A stretch of DNA of 64,000 bases from positions 558,001 to 622,000 of the forward strand of contig NZ_PDCM01000002.1 in the NCBI RefSeq assembly GCF_008634025.1. Direction: 5' to 3'. Within the stretch, counting starts at the first letter, position 1. Each line of letters opens with the position of its first letter. The translations under genes and the position numbers were made by a program. This stretch comes from Streptomyces albofaciens JCM 4342 (GTDB lineage: Bacteria; Actinomycetota; Actinomycetes; Streptomycetales; Streptomycetaceae). Below are positions 24,401-35,900 of this stretch, in pieces. The notes beneath the pieces are model-generated. The model made no database searches and was not told the DNA's origin. It saw nothing but the letters and a program-made list of their open reading frames with translations.

Positions 24401-26811
24401 GGCGAGCGCAGGTCCTCCTCGGCGGCGAGGGCGCCGGTCACCGTGGACACGACGGGGATGCGGGGCGTGTGGAAGGCCAGGCCGCGCGCGACGCGCCGGA
24501 AGTCCTCCAGCATGCCGTCCATGTGCGGGGAGTGGAAGGCGTGGCTGACCCGCAGCCGCTTGGTGCGGCGGCCCTGTGCCGCCCAGTGCTCCGCGATCTC
24601 GGCGACGGCCTGCTCGTCCCCCGAAATCACGGTGGAATCAGGGCCGTTGGCGGCGGCGAGGGCGACGTCCTCGCGGTCCGCGAGGTGGTCGCGCATCTCT
24701 TCCTCGGTGGCCTGGACCGCCACCATCGCGCCGCCTTCGGGCAGCGCCTGCATGAGGGTGCCGCGCGCGGCGACCAGCCGTGCGGCGTCCTGGAGGGTCA
24801 GCACGCCGCTGACGTGGGCGGCGGTCAGCTCGCCGATGGAGTGCCCGGCCACGTACCGGGGCGCCGTGCCCCAGGATTCGACCAGCCGGAACAGGGCGGT
24901 CTCCAGGGCGAAGAGGGCGGCCTGGGTGTAGGCGGTGCGGTCGAGCAGGGTGGCCTCTTCGCTGCCTTCCTCGGCGAAGACGATGTCGCGCAGCGGCCGG
25001 TCCAGGTGCGGGTCGAGTTCCGCGCACACCGCGTCGAAGGCCGTGGCGAACTCAGGGTGGGCCGCGTACAGCTCGCGTCCCATGCCGGCGCGCTGCGAGC
25101 CCTGCCCGGCGAAGAGGAAGGCGGTGGGGGCCGTGGCGGCGACGCCGCTGACCAGGCCGGTGGCGGTGCGGCCCGCGGCCAGCGCGTCCAGGCCGCTCAG
25201 CAGCGCCTCCCGGTCGTCCGCGACGACGACCGCGCGGTGCTCCATGAGCGTACGGCTGTCCGCGAGGGCGTGGGCGACCGCGGCCGGCTCCAGGTCGGCC
25301 CGGTCCCGCAGGTGGCGGCCGAGCCGTTCGGCCTGGGCGCGCAGGGCCTCTTCGGTGCGGGCGGACAGGATCCACGGCAGCGCGCCCGGCCGGGCGGCGG
25401 GTCCGGGGGCCGGTTCGGTGTCCTGGGCGGGTGCCTGTTCCAGGATGACGTGGGCGTTGGTGCCGCTGATGCCGAAGGAGGAGACGGCGGCGCGGCGGGG
25501 GCGGTCGGCGCCCGGCCAGGGCTCGGGCTCCGCGAGGAGTCTGGCGTTGCCCTCGCTCCAGTCGACGTGCCCGGTGGGCTCGTCCAGGTGCAGTGTCTTG
25601 GGCAGCTGCCCGTGCCGCATGGCCAGGACCATCTTCATCACGCCCGCGATGCCGGCGGCGGCCTGGGTGTGCCCGATGTTGGACTTCATGGCGCCGATCA
25701 GCACGGGCCGGTCGGCGGGGCGCTGCTGCCCGTACGTGGCCAGCAGGGCGTGTGCCTCGACGGGGTCGCCGAGGGTGGTGCCGGTGCCGTGCGCCTCCAC
25801 GGCGTCGATGTCCGCGGCGGCCAGGCCGGCGCCGGTCAGCGCCTGGCGGATGACACGCTGCTGCGAGGGGCCGTTGGGGGCGGTCAGGCCGTTGGACGCG
25901 CCGTCCTGGTTGACGGCCGAGCCCTTCAGTACGGCGAGTACGGGATGGCCGTGGCGTACGGCGTCCGAGAGCCGCTCGACGAGCAGCATGCCGACGCCCT
26001 CGCTCCAGCCGGTGCCGTCGGCGGCGGCCGCGAACGGCTTGCAGCGGCCGTCGGGCGCCAGGCCGCGCTGGCGGGAGAACTCCACGAAGATCTTCGGCGT
26101 GGACATCACGGTCGCGCCGCCCACCAGGGCCATGGAGCATTCGCCGCGCCGCAGCGCGTGCGCGGCCAGGTGCAGGGCGACCAGCGAGGAGGAGCAGGCC
26201 GTGTCCACGGTCAGCGCGGGGCCTTCCAGGCCCAGCACGTAGGAGATCCGGCCGGAGGCGATGCTGATGTGGTTGCCGGTCAGCAGGTGCCCGCCGACCT
26301 CGTCGGCGCGCCGGCCGGCCTCGGCGTCGTACTCCCCGTGGCCGGTGCCGACGAACACGCCGGTACGGCTGCCCGCGAGGGATTCCGGGTCGAGGCCGGC
26401 GCGCTCGACGGCCTCCCACGCGGTCTCCAGCAGCAGCCGCTGCTGGGGGTCCATGGCCAGCGCCTCGCGCGGGGAGATCCCGAAGAAGCCGGGGTCGAAC
26501 TCCCCCGCGTCGTGCAGGAACCCGCCCTCGCGGGCGTAGGTGGTGCCCTGGTGGGACGGCTCGGGGTGGTAGAGCGCGTCCAGGTCCCAGCCGCGGTTGC
26601 GGGGGAAGGAGGAGATCGCGTCGACGCCGTCCCGCAGCAGGTCCCAGAGGTCTTCCGGGGAACGGACGCCGCCGGGGAAGCGGCAGGCCATCGAGACGAT
26701 CGCGATGGGCTCGCGCTGCTTCGCCTCGGTCTCGTCCAACTGCTGACGGGTCTCGTGGAGGTCCGCGATCGCGCGCTTGAGGTACTCGCGCAGCTTCTCC
26801 TCGTTCGACAT
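6442..26811 (-). CDS. Modular type I polyketide synthase, extension modules 1-4 (PimS1-like)
   Basis: A 6789-residue cytoplasmic megasynthase, close to PimS1 of pimaricin (about 6.8 kDa x 10^2 in residues). Domain order with rough residues: docking helix 1-32; module 1 KS 33-458, AT 563-905, KR 1192-1370, ACP (Ser 1507); module 2 KS 1566-1988, AT 2093-2445, DH 2471-2738, KR 2929-3105, ACP (Ser 3238); module 3 KS 3299-3718, AT 3828-4156, DH 4189-4444, KR 4633-4804, ACP (Ser 4939); module 4 KS 4999-5420, AT 5536-5866, DH 5896-6148, KR 6353-6525, ACP (Ser 6661); C-terminal docking 6700-6789. All KS have the Cys of DTACSSS, all AT carry malonyl-type HAFH, and all DH and KR are intact. The start [12 protein letters not shown] is chosen because it gives a docking helix like that of the terminal PKS; the frame is open 59 codons further upstream without support. 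No loading domain is present, so a separate loading protein is required. It should build the lactone hydroxyl and three double bonds. Confidence 0.96.
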   Translation of the reverse strand: MSNEEKLREYLKRAIADLHETRQQLDETEAKQREPIAIVSMACRFPGGVRSPEDLWDLLRDGVDAISSFPRNRGWDLDALYHPEPSHQGTTYAREGGFLHDAGEFDPGFFGISPREALAMDPQQRLLLETAWEAVERAGLDPESLAGSRTGVFVGTGHGEYDAEAGRRADEVGGHLLTGNHISIASGRISYVLGLEGPALTVDTACSSSLVALHLAAHALRRGECSMALVGGATVMSTPKIFVEFSRQRGLAPDGRCKPFAAAADGTGWSEGVGMLLVERLSDAVRHGHPVLAVLKGSAVNQDGASNGLTAPNGPSQQRVIRQALTGAGLAAADIDAVEAHGTGTTLGDPVEAHALLATYGQQRPADRPVLIGAMKSNIGHTQAAAGIAGVMKMVLAMRHGQLPKTLHLDEPTGHVDWSEGNARLLAEPEPWPGADRPRRAAVSSFGISGTNAHVILEQAPAQDTEPAPGPAARPGALPWILSARTEEALRAQAERLGRHLRDRADLEPAAVAHALADSRTLMEHRAVVVADDREALLSGLDALAAGRTATGLVSGVAATAPTAFLFAGQGSQRAGMGRELYAAHPEFATAFDAVCAELDPHLDRPLRDIVFAEEGSEEATLLDRTAYTQAALFALETALFRLVESWGTAPRYVAGHSIGELTAAHVSGVLTLQDAARLVAARGTLMQALPEGGAMVAVQATEEEMRDHLADREDVALAAANGPDSTVISGDEQAVAEIAEHWAAQGRRTKRLRVSHAFHSPHMDGMLEDFRRVARGLAFHTPRIPVVSTVTGALAAEEDLRSPDYWVRQVREAVRFCAAVRTLEAEGVTTYVEIGPGGVLTPMVQDSLTALEAPVLVPLLRTGRPEAPALTEAVATAFAHGARVDWSARLGAPGTAHVELPTYAFQRQWYWLDPAGRDEEETAPAEAGEAGFWAAVEREDLQELSAVLAIDGSEADSLGSLLPTLSSWHRQRRTQAAADRFSYRVHWTPRTASGGPAATGNWLVVLPEGGTDDPWTARLLDALHDQGLHTDVRELPADHAPDAPFAWPDTPADGVLSLLALDERPHPDLPSVPRGLAATTTLLHALESAGVQAPLWCVTRGAVAVDRHDALDSPVQAQVWGLGRVAALESPQTWGGLVDLPANLDRRTVSALLNALAAEEDQVAVRPAGTFARRLERITPGGDTGARWSTHGTVLVTGGTGALGGHLAHWLADAGAEHLVLVGRRGPQAPGARELAAALTERGVEVTLAACDAADREALAAVLADIPPELPLTGVVHAAGVLDDGVLAALTPERFETVLRPKATAAQNLHELTRDLDLDLFVLFSSIVGVLGNAGQAGYAAANAHLNALAAHRRQQGLPATSVSWGPWAGEGMATDSDAADRLSRDGLPPMAAAPALAALRQALAQDMTHVTVADIDWSAYAPALTAVRPSPLIGDLPEARRALGPADGPRRERSPLRDRIATLPPAEQEQALVTMVREEAAKVLGHPAPDTVDVQRAFREQGFDSLMSVDLRNRLSAATGLRLPATLLFDHPSTVAVAAYLRSEALGAAGPATVVRASAAALDEPVAIVGMACRFPGGVDSPEALWRLLAEGGDAITRMPADRGWDLDRIYHPDPDHQGTSYTRDGGFLDGVAGFDADFFGISPREALTMDPQQRLLLETTWEVLEQAGIDPETLRGSSTGVFAGTNTQDYGTVLDAAQDDSGGHRITGNAMSVVSGRVSYTFGFEGPAVTVDTACSSSLVALHMAAQALRQGECSLAVAGGVTVMSTPSSFVEFARQRGLSPDGRCKPFAAAADGTGWSEGVGLLLVERLSDARRNGHQVLAVVRGSAVNQDGASNGLSAPSGPSQQRVIRQALANAQLDAAEVDAVEAHGTGTTLGDPIEAQALLATYGQGRPAERPLLLGAVKSNLGHTQAAAGAAGVMKMVLAMRHGVLPRTLHLDEPTGHVDWTAGAVELLTENTDWPETGHPRRSAVSAFGISGTNAHVVLELPSDTESEASGTAPDGPAPLLLSAKTESALRAQAARLRAHLDREPAPRLTDTAYTLMTRRTAFPHRAAVRADDHAAALRALSALAEGEPDPAVATGTARTGPDAVLFAGQGSQRLGMGRELYGLCPAFAEAFDAVCAALDEHLDRPLREVVWGEDAELLNQTAYAQAGLFAIEVALFRLVESWGVRPQYVAGHSVGEIAAAHVAGVFPLPDACALVAARGRLMQALPGGGAMVAIRATEDEVRPLLAEGVSIAAVNGPSSVVVSGAEAAVLTVAQHFEDEGRKTTRLRVSHAFHSPLMDPMLADFRAVAEGLSYGEPELSVVSNVTGELAAPDQLRTPEYWVTHVREAVRFADGIRTLHAQGVTRFLELGPDGTLSAMARESLPDGTADGSAPEDALLVPVLRKDRPEEATLLAALTELHVHGAGIDWTAFLSGRPDLSGRDARAVDLPTYAFQHQRFWPTPDPARTGDLGAAGLEAAGHPLLSAALELPDGEGLLFTTRLSLATHPWLAGHAVMGSVLLPGTAFAELAIRAADEAGCDRVDELTLAAPLVLPEHGGVHLQLRVGPADETGRRAFSARSRAEGDGDHPWVQHATGALATGPQPAATDIDFAAAWPPADAEPVDLTGLYPGLAARGFDYGPHFQGLRAAWRRGDEVFAEVALPDEAEGEAPDYGLHPALFDAALHIVNVDGTHGQVVPFSWEGVSLHASGAAAVRVRITRHSGDTVSVDIADTTGGPVASIGALVVRPVSADQWESGTNTVGRDALFRLRWNPVRLPPAGAQETVAVVGSLADASFEQHADLEALTGAAVPGTVLVAPPADTAATVDAVHAAAARALEMAQSWLADERFAASRLVFVTRGAVAGADLAGAAVWGLVRSAQSEHPGRFGLLDVEDEADAALVRRALASDEPQLLIRGGEVLAARLARTEAGQPLSWDSSGTVLITGGTGGLGRIVARHLVAEHGVRSLLLVSRRGPAAEGVAELVAELEQSGAQAIVEACDVTDPAAVTDLITRHAPTSVVHTAGVLDDGVVESLTPERLAAVLRPKVDAAWNLHEATESLDLDAFVVFSSVAGTIGSAGQGNYAAGNTFLDALAHHRRALGLPATSLAWGPWSQDSGMTGTLTDADVQRIARQGMPPLSAEEGMALFDAAVGGPEPMALPVRLDLAALREQGEVPPLLRGLIRTRARRSVVAGSAATAGLVERLSGLSPAERREALLDVVRTQIATVLGHASPETVDPDRAFQELGFDSLTGVELRNRLNKTTGMRLSATTVFDYPTAGTLVDYLLDELFSAPTAADEAGPARMTAAAADDPVVIVGMSCRYPGGVTSPEDLWRLVSDGVDAVSDFPADRGWDVDALYNPDPETLGTSYTRSGGFLHEAGDFDPEFFGMSPREALATDAQQRLLLETTWEAIERAGIDPVTLRGSRTGVFAGVMYTDYSEIMVGDQYEGYRGNGSAASIASGRVSYTFGFEGPAVTVDTACSSSLVALHLAAQALRSGECSLAMAGGVTVMSTPTTFVDFSRQRGLAADGRCKAFAEAADGVGWGEGVGMLVLERLSDARRNGHRVLAVVRGSAVNQDGASNGLTAPNGPSQQRVIRQALASAGLSAADVDVVEGHGTGTALGDPIEAQALLATYGQERPEDRPLLLGSVKSNIGHAQAAAGVAGVIKMVQAMHHGVLPQTLHVDAPSTHVDWGAGAVELLTSAAEWPQGDAPRRAGVSSFGISGTNAHVILEQPEPVAADAGTDVPAAEPGALAWVLSGRNEAALRGQAARLLPLVTGHDTLSARDIGHSLVTGRSTFAHRAVVWGEDRDALVRALSALAAGEADPGLAEGPAGAGKTAFLFSGQGSQRLGMGRELHSRYPVFAEAFDAVCAALDEHLDRPLREVVWGEDAELLNQTAYAQAGLFAIEVALYRLAESWGVHADFVAGHSIGEVAAAHVAGVFSLGDACALVAARGRLMQALPVGGAMVAVRATEEEVLPRLTDEVSIAAVNGPSSVVISGAEGAVLALAQHFEDEGRKTTRLRVSHAFHSPLMQPMLEEFRTVVARLSFGTPAIPVGSNLTGELAEPGQLADAGYWVRHVREAVRFADGIGALRAAGATRFLELGPDGVLTAMARESAPDEAVLAPVLRKDRPEETTLLGALAELYVRGADVNWAVLFAGSGARWVDLPTYAFQHERFWPAGGAARAGDVRSAGLGSAGHPLLGAAVELAGSGGLLFTGRLSVSSHPWLADHVVLGSVLVPGTALVELVLRAADEVGCDLLEELTLAAPLVLPASGGAVQVQVWVGEPDDGGRRPVSVHAREGEDPWTLHAEGAVTTGSATAAFDAAVWPPKGAEPLEVAGCYDELADAGLAYGPAFQGLRAAWKAGDDIYAEVALPEGTDGDAYGLHPALFDAALHAAALGGGEAGAVPFSWTGVSLHAAGASHLRVRLRGTSGAMSVAIADTSGAPVASVDALVIRPLSTGQLRTTDRDALFTVGWTPVPLTDERVEPGTGPAGEPLRTYADLETLTGAAVPGTVLVAPPADTATTVDAVHAAAAWALETVRSWLADDRFATSRLVFVTRGAVAGADLAGAAVRGLVRSAQSENPGRFGLVDLADDADVTLLPQALATDEPDLLVRDGEVLAARLVRSPSRQEVTWDPSGTVLITGGTGGLGRIVARHLVAEHGVRSLLLVSRRGPAAEGVEDLVAELRDLGAEAVVEACDVTDAAAVTDLVSRHTPAAVVHTAGVLDDGVVESLTPERLAAVLRPKVDAAWNLHEATESLDLNAFVVFSSVAGTFGSAGQANYAAGNAFLDALAHHRRAQGLPAVSLAWGPWSQNSGMTGTLTDADVQRIARQGMPPLTTEEGVALFDAALGSPEPLALPVRLDLAVLREQGEAAPLLRALIRTRTRRTGAAAASGIAQRLSGLSPVERREALLDVVRTQIATVLGHASPETVAPDRAFQDLGFDSLTAIELRNLLGKATGLRLPATTVFDYPTADALADHLLDELFGAEAGAPLPVSALPSLTDDPVVIVGMSCRFPGGVASPEDLWHLVSEGVDAVSGFPTDRGWEVDDTYDPDREGAIATRSGGFLHDAADFDPEFFGMSPREALTTDAQQRLLLETGWEALERAGMDPATLRGSRTGVFAGVMYHDYASLLSGREFEGYQGSGSAGSVASGRVSYTFGFEGPAVTVDTACSSSLVALHLAAQSLRQGECSLALAGGVTVMSTPLTFVEFTRQGGLSPDGRCKAFADAADGVGWSEGAGFLVLERLSDARRNGHQVLAVVRGSAVNQDGASNGLTAPNGPSQQRVIRQALASAGLSAADVDAVEAHGTGTTLGDPIEAQALMATYGQERPEGRPLLLGSVKSNIGHAQAAAGVAGIVKMVLAMRHGVLPRTLHVDAPSTHVDWSAGAVELLTSAAEWPQGDGPRRAGVSSFGISGTNAHVILEQPEPVAPDTEPGDEPDDAESRSADSGVPVPVLLSGRSESALRAQAARLLSRLDGDPGPRITDVAYSLATGRSAFQHRAVLLAADREELLRSLSDLAEGRVEAAVVVRDRARSGKLAFLFSGQGSQRLGMGRELHSRYPVFAEAFDAVCAALDEHLDRPLREVVWGEDTELLNQTAYTQASLFAIEVALFRLLESWGVHPDQLLGHSVGEIAAAHVAGVFSLPDACALVAARGRLMQALPVGGAMVAVRATEEEVLPRLTDEVSIAAVNGPSSVVISGAEAAVLALAQHFEDEGRKTTRLRVSHAFHSPLMQPMLEEFRTVADGMTYGTPRIPVISNVTGEPATAEQLCSAQYWVRHVREAVRFADGVGALHAQGVVAFLELGPDGALSALAAESATEDAVLAPVLRKDRPEAPALLTALARLHTCGMPVDWSAVFAGSGARWVDLPTYAFQHERFWPAGGAARAGDVRSAGLGSAGHPLLGAAVELAGSDGLLFTGRLSTSSHPWLADHVVLGSVLVPGTALVELVLRAADEVDCGAVEELTLAAPLVLPASGGAVQVQVGVGEPDDDGRRTVSVHSREGEGPWTLHASGALTPAPAETLPFDATVWPPQGAEPLDVAGCYERFAEAGFAYGPAFRGLRAVWTAGEDIYAEVALPEGTDGDAYGLHPALFDAALHASLASAGGADEGAVPFAWNGVTLHATGASRVRVRIRPTEDGSSIAVADTAGAPVASVRSLTVRPITTGQLRTGDRDALFKVDWTGTPLTGEPTGSLVLLGKDTAGILDGLALQPRTDLDDLAEADGHDTVLVPLTAGAAGTVESVHAVTAEALDTIQSWLADERFAASRLVFVTRGAVAGADLAGAAVWGLVRSAQSEHPGRFGLLDVEDEADAALVRRALGSDEPQLLIRDGEVLAARLARTEARQPLSWDESGTVLITGGTGGLGRIVARHLVAEHGVRSLLLVSRRGPAAEGVEDLVAELRDLGAEAVVEACDVTDAAAVTDLVSRHTPAAVVHTAGVLDDGVVESLTPERLAAVLRPKVDAAWNLHEATKSLDLNAFIVFSSVAGTFGSAGQANYAAGNAFLDALAHHRRAADLPAVSLAWGPWSQSSGMTGTLTDADLQRMTRSGMPPLSAEEGMALFDAAVGGPEPTAVPARLDLAALRRQGEVPPLLRGLIRISGRRTAATATDGDAAAAFAQRLTGLSAAEGREVVLDAVRGQVAAVLGHSGATEIDEDRAFLDIGFDSLTAVELRNRLSALTGIRLPATLLFDYPTPAELVDHLHARIAPEPSSGPEALLGELEKLEKSFGELSVTEEVHEQIAGRLEVLRAKWQALRETAPAAGRDGSPADEDFDFESASDEEVFDLLDNELGLN
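6710..11820 (-). other. PKS module 4: KS-AT(malonyl)-DH-KR-ACP
   Basis: The DH motif [10 protein letters not shown] and the Asp in [10 protein letters not shown] are intact, as is the KR (GGTGGLG, LDDG, ANYAAGN). It should give the third double bond. Its KR is a mosaic: the catalytic half is DNA-identical to module 3, while the structural half resembles module 2. A helical C-terminal docking region ending DNELGLN follows the ACP. Confidence 0.93.
7478..7771 (-). repeat. 294-bp exact repeat in module 4 KR (copy at 12629-12922 in module 3 KR)
   Basis: Reading both stretches side by side, the 294 bases from the LDDG region to the NADPH-binding GGTGGLG motif are identical, synonymous positions included. 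Flanking DNA on both sides differs at several bases per 100. This points to recent gene conversion or duplication. Confidence 0.85.
11880..16920 (-). other. PKS module 3: KS-AT(malonyl)-DH-KR-ACP
   Basis: Same architecture as module 2. The DH motif is [10 protein letters not shown] with Asp in [10 protein letters not shown]; the KR has GGTGGLG, LDDG and Tyr in ANYAAGN. It should give the second double bond. Large stretches are near-identical in DNA to module 4, including 294 identical bases in the KR. Confidence 0.93.
12629..12922 (-). repeat. 294-bp exact repeat in module 3 KR (copy at 7478-7771)
   Basis: Partner of the repeat in module 4. The corresponding part of module 2 (about 17740-18030) shares shorter identical runs but has more differences, so modules 3 and 4 are the most recently homogenised pair. 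Confidence 0.85.
16985..22122 (-). other. PKS module 2: KS-AT(malonyl)-DH-KR-ACP
   Basis: The AT has [18 protein letters not shown] and HAFHS (malonyl). The DH has the active HxxxGxxxxP motif [10 protein letters not shown] (His about residue 2502) and the paired Asp in [10 protein letters not shown]. The KR has GGTGGLG, LDDG and Tyr in GNYAAGN. It should produce a double bond, the first unit of the tetraene. Confidence 0.93.
22185..26713 (-). other. PKS module 1: KS-AT(malonyl)-KR-ACP
   Basis: KS from [15 protein letters not shown]. The AT has [15 protein letters not shown] and HAFHS, so malonyl. No DH is present: after the AT there is a short linker and then the structural and catalytic KR ([12 protein letters not shown], Tyr in AGYAAAN). 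The LDD motif marks a B-type KR. The retained hydroxyl is the expected lactone oxygen. The ACP serine is in FDSLMSVDL. Confidence 0.93.
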
Positions 26812-26897
26812 CAGGACGCCAATCTTTCGGTGGGATGCCGGCCCTGGGACCCGACACGCACGTTTGACCGTTGCCCCGCCATCTTCGCCGCGGTGGA

Positions 26898-26913
26898 CTG
26901 CGGGTTTCCCTAG
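26898..26913 (-). promoter_or_regulatory. PimM-type LuxR regulator box upstream of the module 1-4 PKS
   Basis: The plus strand reads CTGCGGGTTTCCCTAG and the minus strand CTAGGGAAACCCGCAG. This matches the polyene activator consensus CTVGGGAWWTCCCBAG at 14 of 16 positions in either orientation. It lies 87-102 bases upstream of the PKS start, between the preceding terminator hairpin and the gene, where a class of PAS-LuxR activators (PimM and orthologues) bind. The regulator gene is not in the window. Confidence 0.72.
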
Positions 26914-26933
26914 AAGCGTGCCCGGATACGCCG

Positions 26934-26961
26934 CGGCGGGCGGCCGGGTGGCCGCCCGCCG
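26934..26961 (-). terminator. 12-bp hairpin terminator after the thioesterase PKS gene
   Basis: CGGCGGGCGGCC at 26934-26945 pairs perfectly with 26950-26961 around a 4-base loop. It starts 23 bases after the stop of the terminal PKS gene. Together with the regulator box just downstream, it splits the PKS genes into two transcription units. Confidence 0.7.
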
Positions 26962-26984
26962 GGGCGCTGGTCGGCACTGCCGGA

Positions 26985-29900
26985 TCACTCCTGGCCGAGG
27001 GTGGCCAGCCAGTCCTTGACGATCTGCGCGGTCTGGGGGGCGTGGTCGCGGACGATGGAGAAGTGGTCCGCGTCCACGGTCCGGATCTCGGCCGACGGGA
27101 AGGCGGCGCTCTTCGGGTCGTCACCCACGACGGCCGCCGCGCCCGTTGTGGCGAAGTCCTCCCTGGTGGCGCGGACGATCAGCACGGGCGAGGTCGGGTG
27201 CTGCACGTCGAGTTCGCCCAGCAGGTTCATCCACCGCCCCATCCCGGACAGCCGGGAGTTGGTCATCCGCACCGCCGACTCCGCGTCGGCCGTGAAGTTG
27301 CGGTGCATCAGACGGTCGAAGTTGATCTCCTCCATGTCGTCGTGCCGGATGCTGACGGAGTCCAGCAGCAGGACCGCCTCGGGCCTGATGCCCCAGGTGT
27401 TCTCCAGCAGCCCGGCGGCGACGTAGGCGTACGACCCCGCGGAGGAGTGCCCGACCAGGACGAAGGGATTGCCGCCGCTCGCGCGCAAGGCGCTCTCCGC
27501 GATGGACCGGACGGCGCTGTTGGCCGTGGCCGGCAGCCGCTCCCCGGCGGCGAACCCGACCAGGGGCAGCGCGCTGACCTGCCGTTCGCCCCGGAAGGAC
27601 GCGGCGAACCTGGCGTATTCGTGGACGCCGCCGTTGGCGGTGGGCGTGCTGACGCAGATCAGCTGCGGCAAGGCGGGGCCCTCGGCGAGCGTGGTCGGCA
27701 GCGGCAGCTCCTCCAGTTCGGCCGTGTTCTCGAAGCTCGGGCGCAGGGCCGTCAGGGCCGACAGCATGCGCCGGGACTCCGTGAACCTGCCCTGGTCCAG
27801 GGCGTCGAGGAAAAGCCGCTCCAGCGAGTCGGGCTCCGGCCCGGCCAGCAGGAGACCGCTGTCCGGCAGGGAGCCGCTCAGGCCGGGCTGAGCGGCGAAC
27901 TCGCTGCGCAGCCGGGCGCCGAGGTCGGCCGGGTTCTTGGTGTCGAAGACCAGCGTGGCCGGCAGCTGGAGTCCGGTGATGGTGGCGAGCCGGTTGCGCA
28001 GCTCGATGGAGGTCAGCGAGTCGAAGCCCATCGCGAAGAACTCCTGGCGGGCCTCGATCTGCGCACCGGCGGCGTGGCCGAGGACGTCGGCGGCCTCGGT
28101 GCGGACCAGATCGACGATGTGGCGTACGCGCTCCGCCTCCGGCAGTTCCAGCAGCTTCTGGGCGAAGGTGGCCGGGGTGTCCGACGTGGCCGCGGCGTTC
28201 GTGGCGGTCCGCCTGCGGTGGCGCACCAGGCCCCGGAAGAGCGGCGGGATCTCCCCCTCCGGCACCCGGGCACCGGGGACCAGGCCCACCGCCATGACGA
28301 CGGGCTCGGTGTGGCCGCGGGCGCTGTCGAAGAGTTCCAGGCCCTCTTCGATGGAGACCGCCGCCATGCCGTTGTGCCGCATGCGCGCCACCGTGGCCTG
28401 GTTCAGCGAATCGGCCATGCCGCCGCCGTCCCAGTGGCCCCACACGTGCGACTGGCCGGGCAGGCCCTGGGCGGCGCGGTGCCGTATCAGGCCGTCGAGG
28501 AAGGCGTTCGCGGCGGCGTAGTTGGCCACGCCGGGGGCGCCCGTCACACCGGAGACGGAGGAGAACATGATGAACGCGGCGAGGTCGAGGCCCTTGGTGG
28601 CCTCGTGCAGGTGCCAGGCGGCGTCCACCTTCGGCCGCAGCACCGGCGTCAGGCGCTCCGGCGTCAGCGCGGTGACCACGCCGTCGTCGAGGACCCCGGC
28701 GAGGTGGACGACCGCGGTCAGCGGGTGCTCCGCCGGGATGCCGGCCAGGAGACCGGCCAGGGCGTCCGGGTCGGCGGTGTCGCAGGCCGCGATCGTGGGC
28801 AGCGCGCCCATCGCCCGCAGCTCGTCGGCCAGTTCCCGCGCGCCGGCCGCGGCCGGGCCGCTGCGGCTGACCAGCAGCAGGTGCCGGGTGCCGTGGGCGG
28901 CCAGCCACCGGGCGAGTTCGATGCCCAGACCGCCGGTGCCACCGGTGATCAGCACCGTGCCCTCGGGGTCCCACTGCGGCGGCGTGCCGGTGTCGGCGGG
29001 CAGCCAGGCCAGCCGCCCCATGAGCACGGTCTTGTCGCGGACGACGAACTGGGTCTCGCCGGAGGGCAGCAGGCCCGGCAGCGCGTCGAGGAGCGTGCCG
29101 AGGCCACCGTCGTCGTCGCCGGTCCCGTCCGGTTCCTCGATGTCGGCCAGGGCGAAGCGGCCGGGGTGCTCCGCGATCGTCGAGCGCAGCAGGCCCCAGA
29201 CGGCGGAACCGGCCAGGTCGTCGCCGTCGACGGCGCCCTGCGTCACGAACACCAGGCGGGACGTGGCCGTGCGCTCGTCGGCGAGCCAGTCCTGTACCAG
29301 GAGCAGGGCCTGCGCGGTCCGCTCGTGCACGGCCTTGGGGAGGCTGTCCGCCGTACGGGGGACGGGGACCGCGACCAGGTCCGGGACGCCGGTGAGGTCG
29401 GCGAGGGACGCGGTGCCCAGGGGCTCCAGGACCGTGTTCCGGGCGCCCGGCACGTCCTCCGTACGCGGTGCGGGGACCCACTCCAGGCGCAGCAGCCGCT
29501 CGTTCCGGCTGCGGACGGCGCGCTTGGGAGCCGCCGTCCGGGCGCGCAGGGTGAGTTCGCCCACCGACAGCACGGGTTCCCCGGCGGCGTCGACCGCGGT
29601 GAGGCGGACGGAGTCCTCGCCCGTCCGCGTGACGCGTGCCCGTACCGCCGAAGCGCCGGAGGCGTGCAGCGTCACATCGTGCCAGGAGACGGCCTCGGAG
29701 AGGTGCTCCTCGTCGCCCGCGCCGCTGAGGGCGGCACCGTGCAGGACCGCTTCGAGCAGCGCGGGGTGCAGGCCGAAGGACGGCGCTTCGGAGGCGACGC
29801 CGTCCGGCAGTTCGGCTTCAAGGTACGTCTCGTCGCCGCGGACCCAGGCCGCGTGCAGCCCGTGGAAGGCGGGTCCGTACTCGGCCGCCTCGTAGTGGTC

Positions 29901-32900
29901 GTCCACGGCGATCTCGGACGCGTCGCCCGGCGGCCAGGCGGACACGTCGAGGGGCTCGGTGTGCCGGCCGGTGGCGAGGGTACCGGTGGCGTGCCGGGTC
30001 CACGGTTCGTCCGGCGTGTCCTGAGGCCGCGAGAAGAAGCGGATCTGCCGGTGGCCCTCGTCGTCCGGGGCGCCGAGCCACACCTGGAGTACGGGGGCCG
30101 CGCCGTCGGTGAGCACCAGCGGGGCGTCGAGGACGAGTTCGGCGATCCGTTCACAGCCGAACTGGTCGCCGGCGCGCACGGCCAGCTCGACGAAGCCGGA
30201 GGCCGGGAAGACGGTTTCGCCGCCCGCCACGTGGTCCTTGAGCCAGGAGTGGGTCTCCGCCGACAGCCGGCTGGTGAACAGCATGCCGTCGTCGTCCGCC
30301 AGCGGCACCGCGGCGCCGAGCAGCGGGTGCTCGGTGGGCAGCAGGCCCGCGGAGGTCACATCGCCGGTCAGCGCCCTGCGCTTCGGCCAGTACCGCAGGC
30401 GCTGGAACGGGTAGGTGGGCAGGTCGACCCGGCGGGCGCCGGTGCCGTCGAAGACCCGGACCCAGTCCGCGTCGACGCCGGCGACGTGCAGCTGCGCCAG
30501 GGTGGTGAGCAGGGCCGTCTCCTCGGGGCGGTCCTTGCGCAGGGCGCTGACGGCCACGACGGTGCCGTCCACGTTGTGCGGGACCATCCCGGTCAGGGTC
30601 CCGTCAAGGCCCAGCTCCAGGAAGGCCGAGACCTCCTCGGCGGCCAGGGTGCGTACCGCGTCGGCGAACCGGACGGGCTCGCGGACGTTGCGCACCCAGT
30701 AGTCGGCGGTGCGCATCACCTCGTCCGAGACCCGCTCGCCGGTCATGGTCGAGACGAGGGGGATCTTCGGCTCCTGGTAGGAGAGGCCCTCGGCGACCCG
30801 GCGGAACTCGTCCAGGATCGGGTCCATCAGCGGGCAGTGCCCGGCGACCTGCACCGCCACCTGCCGCGTCTTGCGGCCCTCGGCGGCGAACGCGTCGGCG
30901 ATGCGCTGGGTGGCGGGCCCGTCGCCGGCGATGACGACGGACTGCGGGCCGTTGACCGCGGCGATCGAGACGCCGTCGACCAGCCGCGCGGCCGCCTCCT
31001 CCTCGCTCGCCTGGACCGCCACCATGATGGCGCCGCGGCCCTCCAGAGTGCCCATCAGCCGCCCGCGGGCGGCCACCAGGGTGCAGGCGTCCTTCAGCGA
31101 GAGGATCCCGGCGACATGCGCGGCGGCGATCTCGCCGAACGAGTGCCCGCCGACGAAGTCGGGCCGTACGCCCCAGGATTCGACGAGCCGGAACAGCGCC
31201 ACCTGGATGGCGAACATGGCCGGCTGGGTGAACTGGGTGCGGTCCAGCCGTTCGGCGTCGGCGCGCATCACCTCGCGCAGTTCGTCGTCGAAGTGGGCCA
31301 GCACCGCGTCCAGCGCCTCGGCGAACACCGGGAACCGGTCGTACAGCTCGCGGCCCATGCCGGCCCGCTGCCCGCCCTGGCCCGGGAAGAGCATCGCCAG
31401 CGAGCGGTCCTCGGCGGTGCCGCGCGCGATCTCCGTACCGTCCAGCAGCACCGCGCGGTGGCCGAACACCGGGCGCCCGGCGGCCAGGGAGAAGCCCACG
31501 TCCACCGGAGCGAGTTCCGGCCGCTCGCCGACCCAGATCCGCAGCTGCTCGATCCCGTCGGCCAGCGCTTGGGACGACTTGCCCGAGACGAGCCACGGGA
31601 CGGCGTGCGGCTCGGCGGAAGGCGTGTGCCGGTCCGGCCGCTCGGTGCTCTCCGGGGCCTGTTCGAGGATGGTGTGGGCGTTGGTGCCGCTGATGCCGAA
31701 GGAGGAGACGGCACCGCGGCGCGGACGGCCGGTGTCCGGCCAGTCGGTCTGTTCCGTGAGGAGCTTGACGTCTCCTGCCGTCCAGTCGACGTGCGAGGAG
31801 GGCGTGCCGATGTGGAGGGAGCGGGGCAGCACGCCGTGCCGCAGCGCCATCACCATCTTGATGACACCGGAGACACCGGCCGCGGCCATGGTGTGGCCGA
31901 TGTTCGACTTGATCGAGCCCAGCATCAGCGGCTGTCCCGCGGGCCGGTTCTGGCCGTAGGTGGCCAGCAGTCCCTGGGCCTCGATCGGGTCGCCGAGCGC
32001 GGTGCCGGTGCCGTGCGCCTCGACCGCGTCCACGTCGCCCGTCGACAGGCCGGCGTTCGCCAGCGCCTGCTGGATGACCCGCTGCTGGGAGGGGCCGTTG
32101 GGCGCCGTCAGACCGTTGGAGGCACCGTCCTGGTTGACGGCCGAACCCCGGACGACGGCGAGGACCTCGTGCCCGTTGCGGCGGGCGTCGGACAGGCGCT
32201 CCAGTACGAGGACGCCGACGCCTTCGGCCCAGCTCGTGCCGTCGGCGTCGTCGGAGAACGCCTTGCACCGGCCGTCCGTCGCCACCGCGCCCTGCCGGCT
32301 GAATCCGGCGATGCTCATCGGCGTGGACAGCACGGTCACGCCGCCGGCCAGCGCCAGCGAGCACTCGCCGTCGCGCAGGGCGCGAGCCGCCAGGTGCAGG
32401 GAGACGAGCGAGGAGGAGCAGGCCGTGTCGATGGTGACGGCCGGGCCCTCCAGGCCGAAGGTGTACGAGAGCCGGCCGGACAGGACACTGTCCGCGAGTC
32501 CGGTGGGGGCGTGGGCCTCGACGTCCTCGCCGGAGTTCATCAGGATGCTGGCGTAGTCGGAGCCGGCGGTGCCGACGAAGACGCCGGTCTCGGTGCCCCG
32601 CAGGGACACCGGGTCGATGCCGGCCCGCTCGATGGCCTCCCAGGAGGTCTCCAGCATCAGCCGCTGCTGGGGGTCCATGGCCATGGCCTCGCGGGGCGAG
32701 ATGCCGAAGAAGGGGGCGTCGAAGTCGCGGAAGTCGTCCAGGAAGCCGCCCATGGACGCGGAACTGCGGCCCTGATCGCCCTCCGTACCGCCCAGCAGGC
32801 TCTCCAGGTTCCAGCCGCGGTCGGTCGGGAAGGCGGAGATGCCGTCGCGCCCGTCGACGACGAGCTGCCACAGGTCCTCCGGGGACCGCACGCCGCCCGG

Positions 32901-35900
32901 CAGGCGGCAGGCCATGCCGACGATGACGACCGGGTCGTCGGCGGACGCCGTGGCGACCGCGGCGGGGGCGATTTCGGCGTACTCGTCCAGGAGTTCGGCG
33001 ATGAGGTGGTCGGCGAGTGCGGTGGGGTTGGGGTAGTCGAAGACGAGGGTGGCGGTCAGCCGCAGGCCCGTGGCGGTGGACAGACGGTTGCGCAGTTCGA
33101 CGGCGGTCAGCGAGTCGAAGCCCAGGTCGTTGAAGTCCCGCCGGACGTCGATCGACTTGGCCGAAGCGTGCCCGAGCACCGCGGCGGCCTCGGTCCGCAC
33201 CAGCTCGCTCATCAGACGCGTACGCTCCTCCGGCCGCGCCTCCCGCAGCCGCTGACCGAGCGTCGCGGCCGCCTCACCACCGGCCCCACCACGCGCCGCC
33301 GTACGCCGGGCACCCTTGAGCAGACCGCGCAGCACCGGCGGTACGGTGCCGCGGTCCCGGGCGCCGGCGGCGAGCGGGCCGACCGGGACGAGGTGGGTCC
33401 CGTCGGCCGCGGTGGCCGCGTCGAACAGCGCCAGGCCCTGCTCGACGGTCAGGGGCGTGGTGCCGGAGGACGCCATCCGCTGGACGTCGATGTCCGACAG
33501 GGTGGCGGTCATGCCGCCGCTCGGGGCCCAGGCTCCCCAGGCCAGGGACTGGGCGGGCAGGCCGTGGGCGGCCCGGTGTCCGGCCAGCGCGTCGAGGAAG
33601 ACGTTGCCCGCGGCGTAGTTGCCCTGGCCGGGGCCGCCGATGACGCCGGAGATGGACGAGTACAGCACGAACGCGGCGAGGTCGAGTTCCTTGGTGGCCT
33701 CGTGCAGGTGCCAGGCCGCGTCCACCTTCGGACGCAGGACGGCCGACAGCCGCTCGGGGGTCAGTGCCGCCACGACACCGTCGTCCAGGACACCGGCGGT
33801 GTGGATCACGGCGGTCAGGGGGTGCTCGGCGGGTACCGCGGCCACCGCGGCGGCCACCGCCGCCCGGTCCGCCACGTCACCCGCGAAGACGGTCACCTCG
33901 GCACCGTGCCCGGCCAGCTCCGCCCGCAGTCCGTCCGCGCCCGCCGCGTCCGGACCGCTGCGGCTGACCAGCAGCAGATGCCGTACGCCGCGCTCGGTCA
34001 CCAGGTGCCGGGCCAGGTCGCTGCCCAGCGCCCCGGTCCCCCCGGTGATCAGGACCGTGCCGTCCGGGTCCCACGCCCGCGGCAGTGTCAGCACGATCTT
34101 CCCGATGTGCTGGGCCCGGCTCATGTACCGGAACGCCTCCGGCGCCCGCCGCACGTCCCAGGTCACCACCGGCAGCGGCCGCAGCGCGCCCTGGGTGAAC
34201 AGTTCCAGCAGCTCGCCGAGCATCTCCTGGATGCGGTCGGGGCCCGCTTCGCCGAGGTCGAACGCCCGGTACCGCACCGGGGCGGCGGAGCCGGGCTCAC
34301 GGATGTCCGTCTTGCCCATCTCCAGGAACCGGCCGCCGGGGGCGGTCAGCCGCAGGGACGCGTCGACGAACTCGCCCGCCAGGGCGTTGAGCACCACGTC
34401 CACCCCGCGGCCACCGGTGACCTCCCGGAAGCGCTCCTCGAACTCCGTGGTGCGGGACGAGGCGATGTGGTCGTCGGCGACTCCCAGCTCGCGCAGGGTG
34501 TCCCACTTGCCCTCGCTGGCCGTGGCGAACACCTCGGCGCCCAGATGCCTGGCCAGCTGGATGGCCGCCATACCCACGCCGCCGGCGCCGGCGTGCACGA
34601 GGATCGACTGGCCGGGCCGGAGGTCGGCGAGGTCCTTCAGGGCGTAGAGCGCGGTCAGGAAGACCAGCGGTACCGACGCCGCCTGCTCGGGCGTCCAGTT
34701 CTCGGGGATGTGCGTCAGCAGCCGCTGGTCGGTCACCGCGACCGGGCCGTAACCGCCGCCGACCATTCCCGTCACGCGGTCTCCCGGGCGCAGCCCACGG
34801 ACGCCGGGGCCGGTGGCGGTCACCACTCCGGCGGCCTCGGCACCCAGGACCCCCGCCTCACCCGGATACATGCCCAGGGCGTTCAGTACGTCGCGGAAGT
34901 TGACGCCGGCGGCCTCGACCCGGATGCGGACCTGGCCCTCGGTGAGCGGCTCCAGGACCTCCGGGCAGGGCGCGAGGACCAGTTGGTCCAGGCTGCCCTT
35001 GGCGGCGCTGTCCAGCCGCCAGGGCGTCCCGGTGGGCGGCAGCAGTCCCGCACCGTCGCCGAGGGGGGCCAGCCGCGCCACCCGGATGGCGCCGTCGCGC
35101 ACCACGAACTGGGTCTCCCCGGTGGCCAGCAGGCCCGGCAGGTGCGCGAGCACTTCGGCGGTGTCCTGGTCCGGATCGGCTCCGAGGTCCAGGAGCGCGA
35201 TCCGTCCGGGGTTCTCCGTCTGCGCCGAGCGCACCAGCCCCCACACCGCGGCGGCGGACACGTCCACGACGGGCTCCCGCTCGTCGGCGGCCACGGCGCC
35301 GCGGGTGACGAACACCAGGCGTGCGGTGGTGGATTCCTCCCGGCCGGCCCAGTCCTGGAGCACCTCCAGGGCCCGGGCCGTCACCGCGTGCGTGACGGCG
35401 GGCACGTCCTCGCCGGTACCGGACACGGGGACCACCACGAGGTCTTCGTCGCCCGTCAGGTCCGCCAGGGAGGCGACCGACGCGCCCACGCCCAGCTCGT
35501 CGCCGCCCAGCGACACGCACCGCGTTTCGGCCGGCTGCACCTCGGGCGCCGGCACCCACTCCAGCGACAGGAGCGCGCCGTGCTCCGCACCACGCCCCGC
35601 GGGCCGGCCGGTGTCGGACTCCTGGTGGCCCCGCATGACCAGCGCCTCGGCGGACAGTACGGGGGCGCCTTCGACGTCGACGGCCGCGATGGACAGCGAG
35701 TTGTCGCCGGTCTTGCGCACCCGGACCCGCAGTTCCGAGGCGCCTGCGGCGTGCAGCGACACGCCCCGCCAGGCGAACGGCAGGAGCAGGTCGCGCTCGC
35801 CGCCGACCCCGGCCATCCGGTGCGCCTGGAGCACCGCGTCCAGCAGCGCCGGGTGGAGCCCGAAGGAACCGGCTTCCTCGGCGCCCCCGGCAGGCAGCGA

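Noticed and set aside
22185..26713. Module 1 as a loading module
   Set aside because: Its KS has the normal Cys, the protein starts with an acceptor-type docking helix, and a full KR and ACP follow. It is an extension module that needs a separate loading protein.
26812..26988. Upstream extension of the module 1-4 PKS by 59 codons, overlapping the previous stop
   Set aside because: The extension has no docking-helix character and covers the terminator hairpin and regulator box. The start at 26811 gives an N-terminus like that of the terminal PKS.
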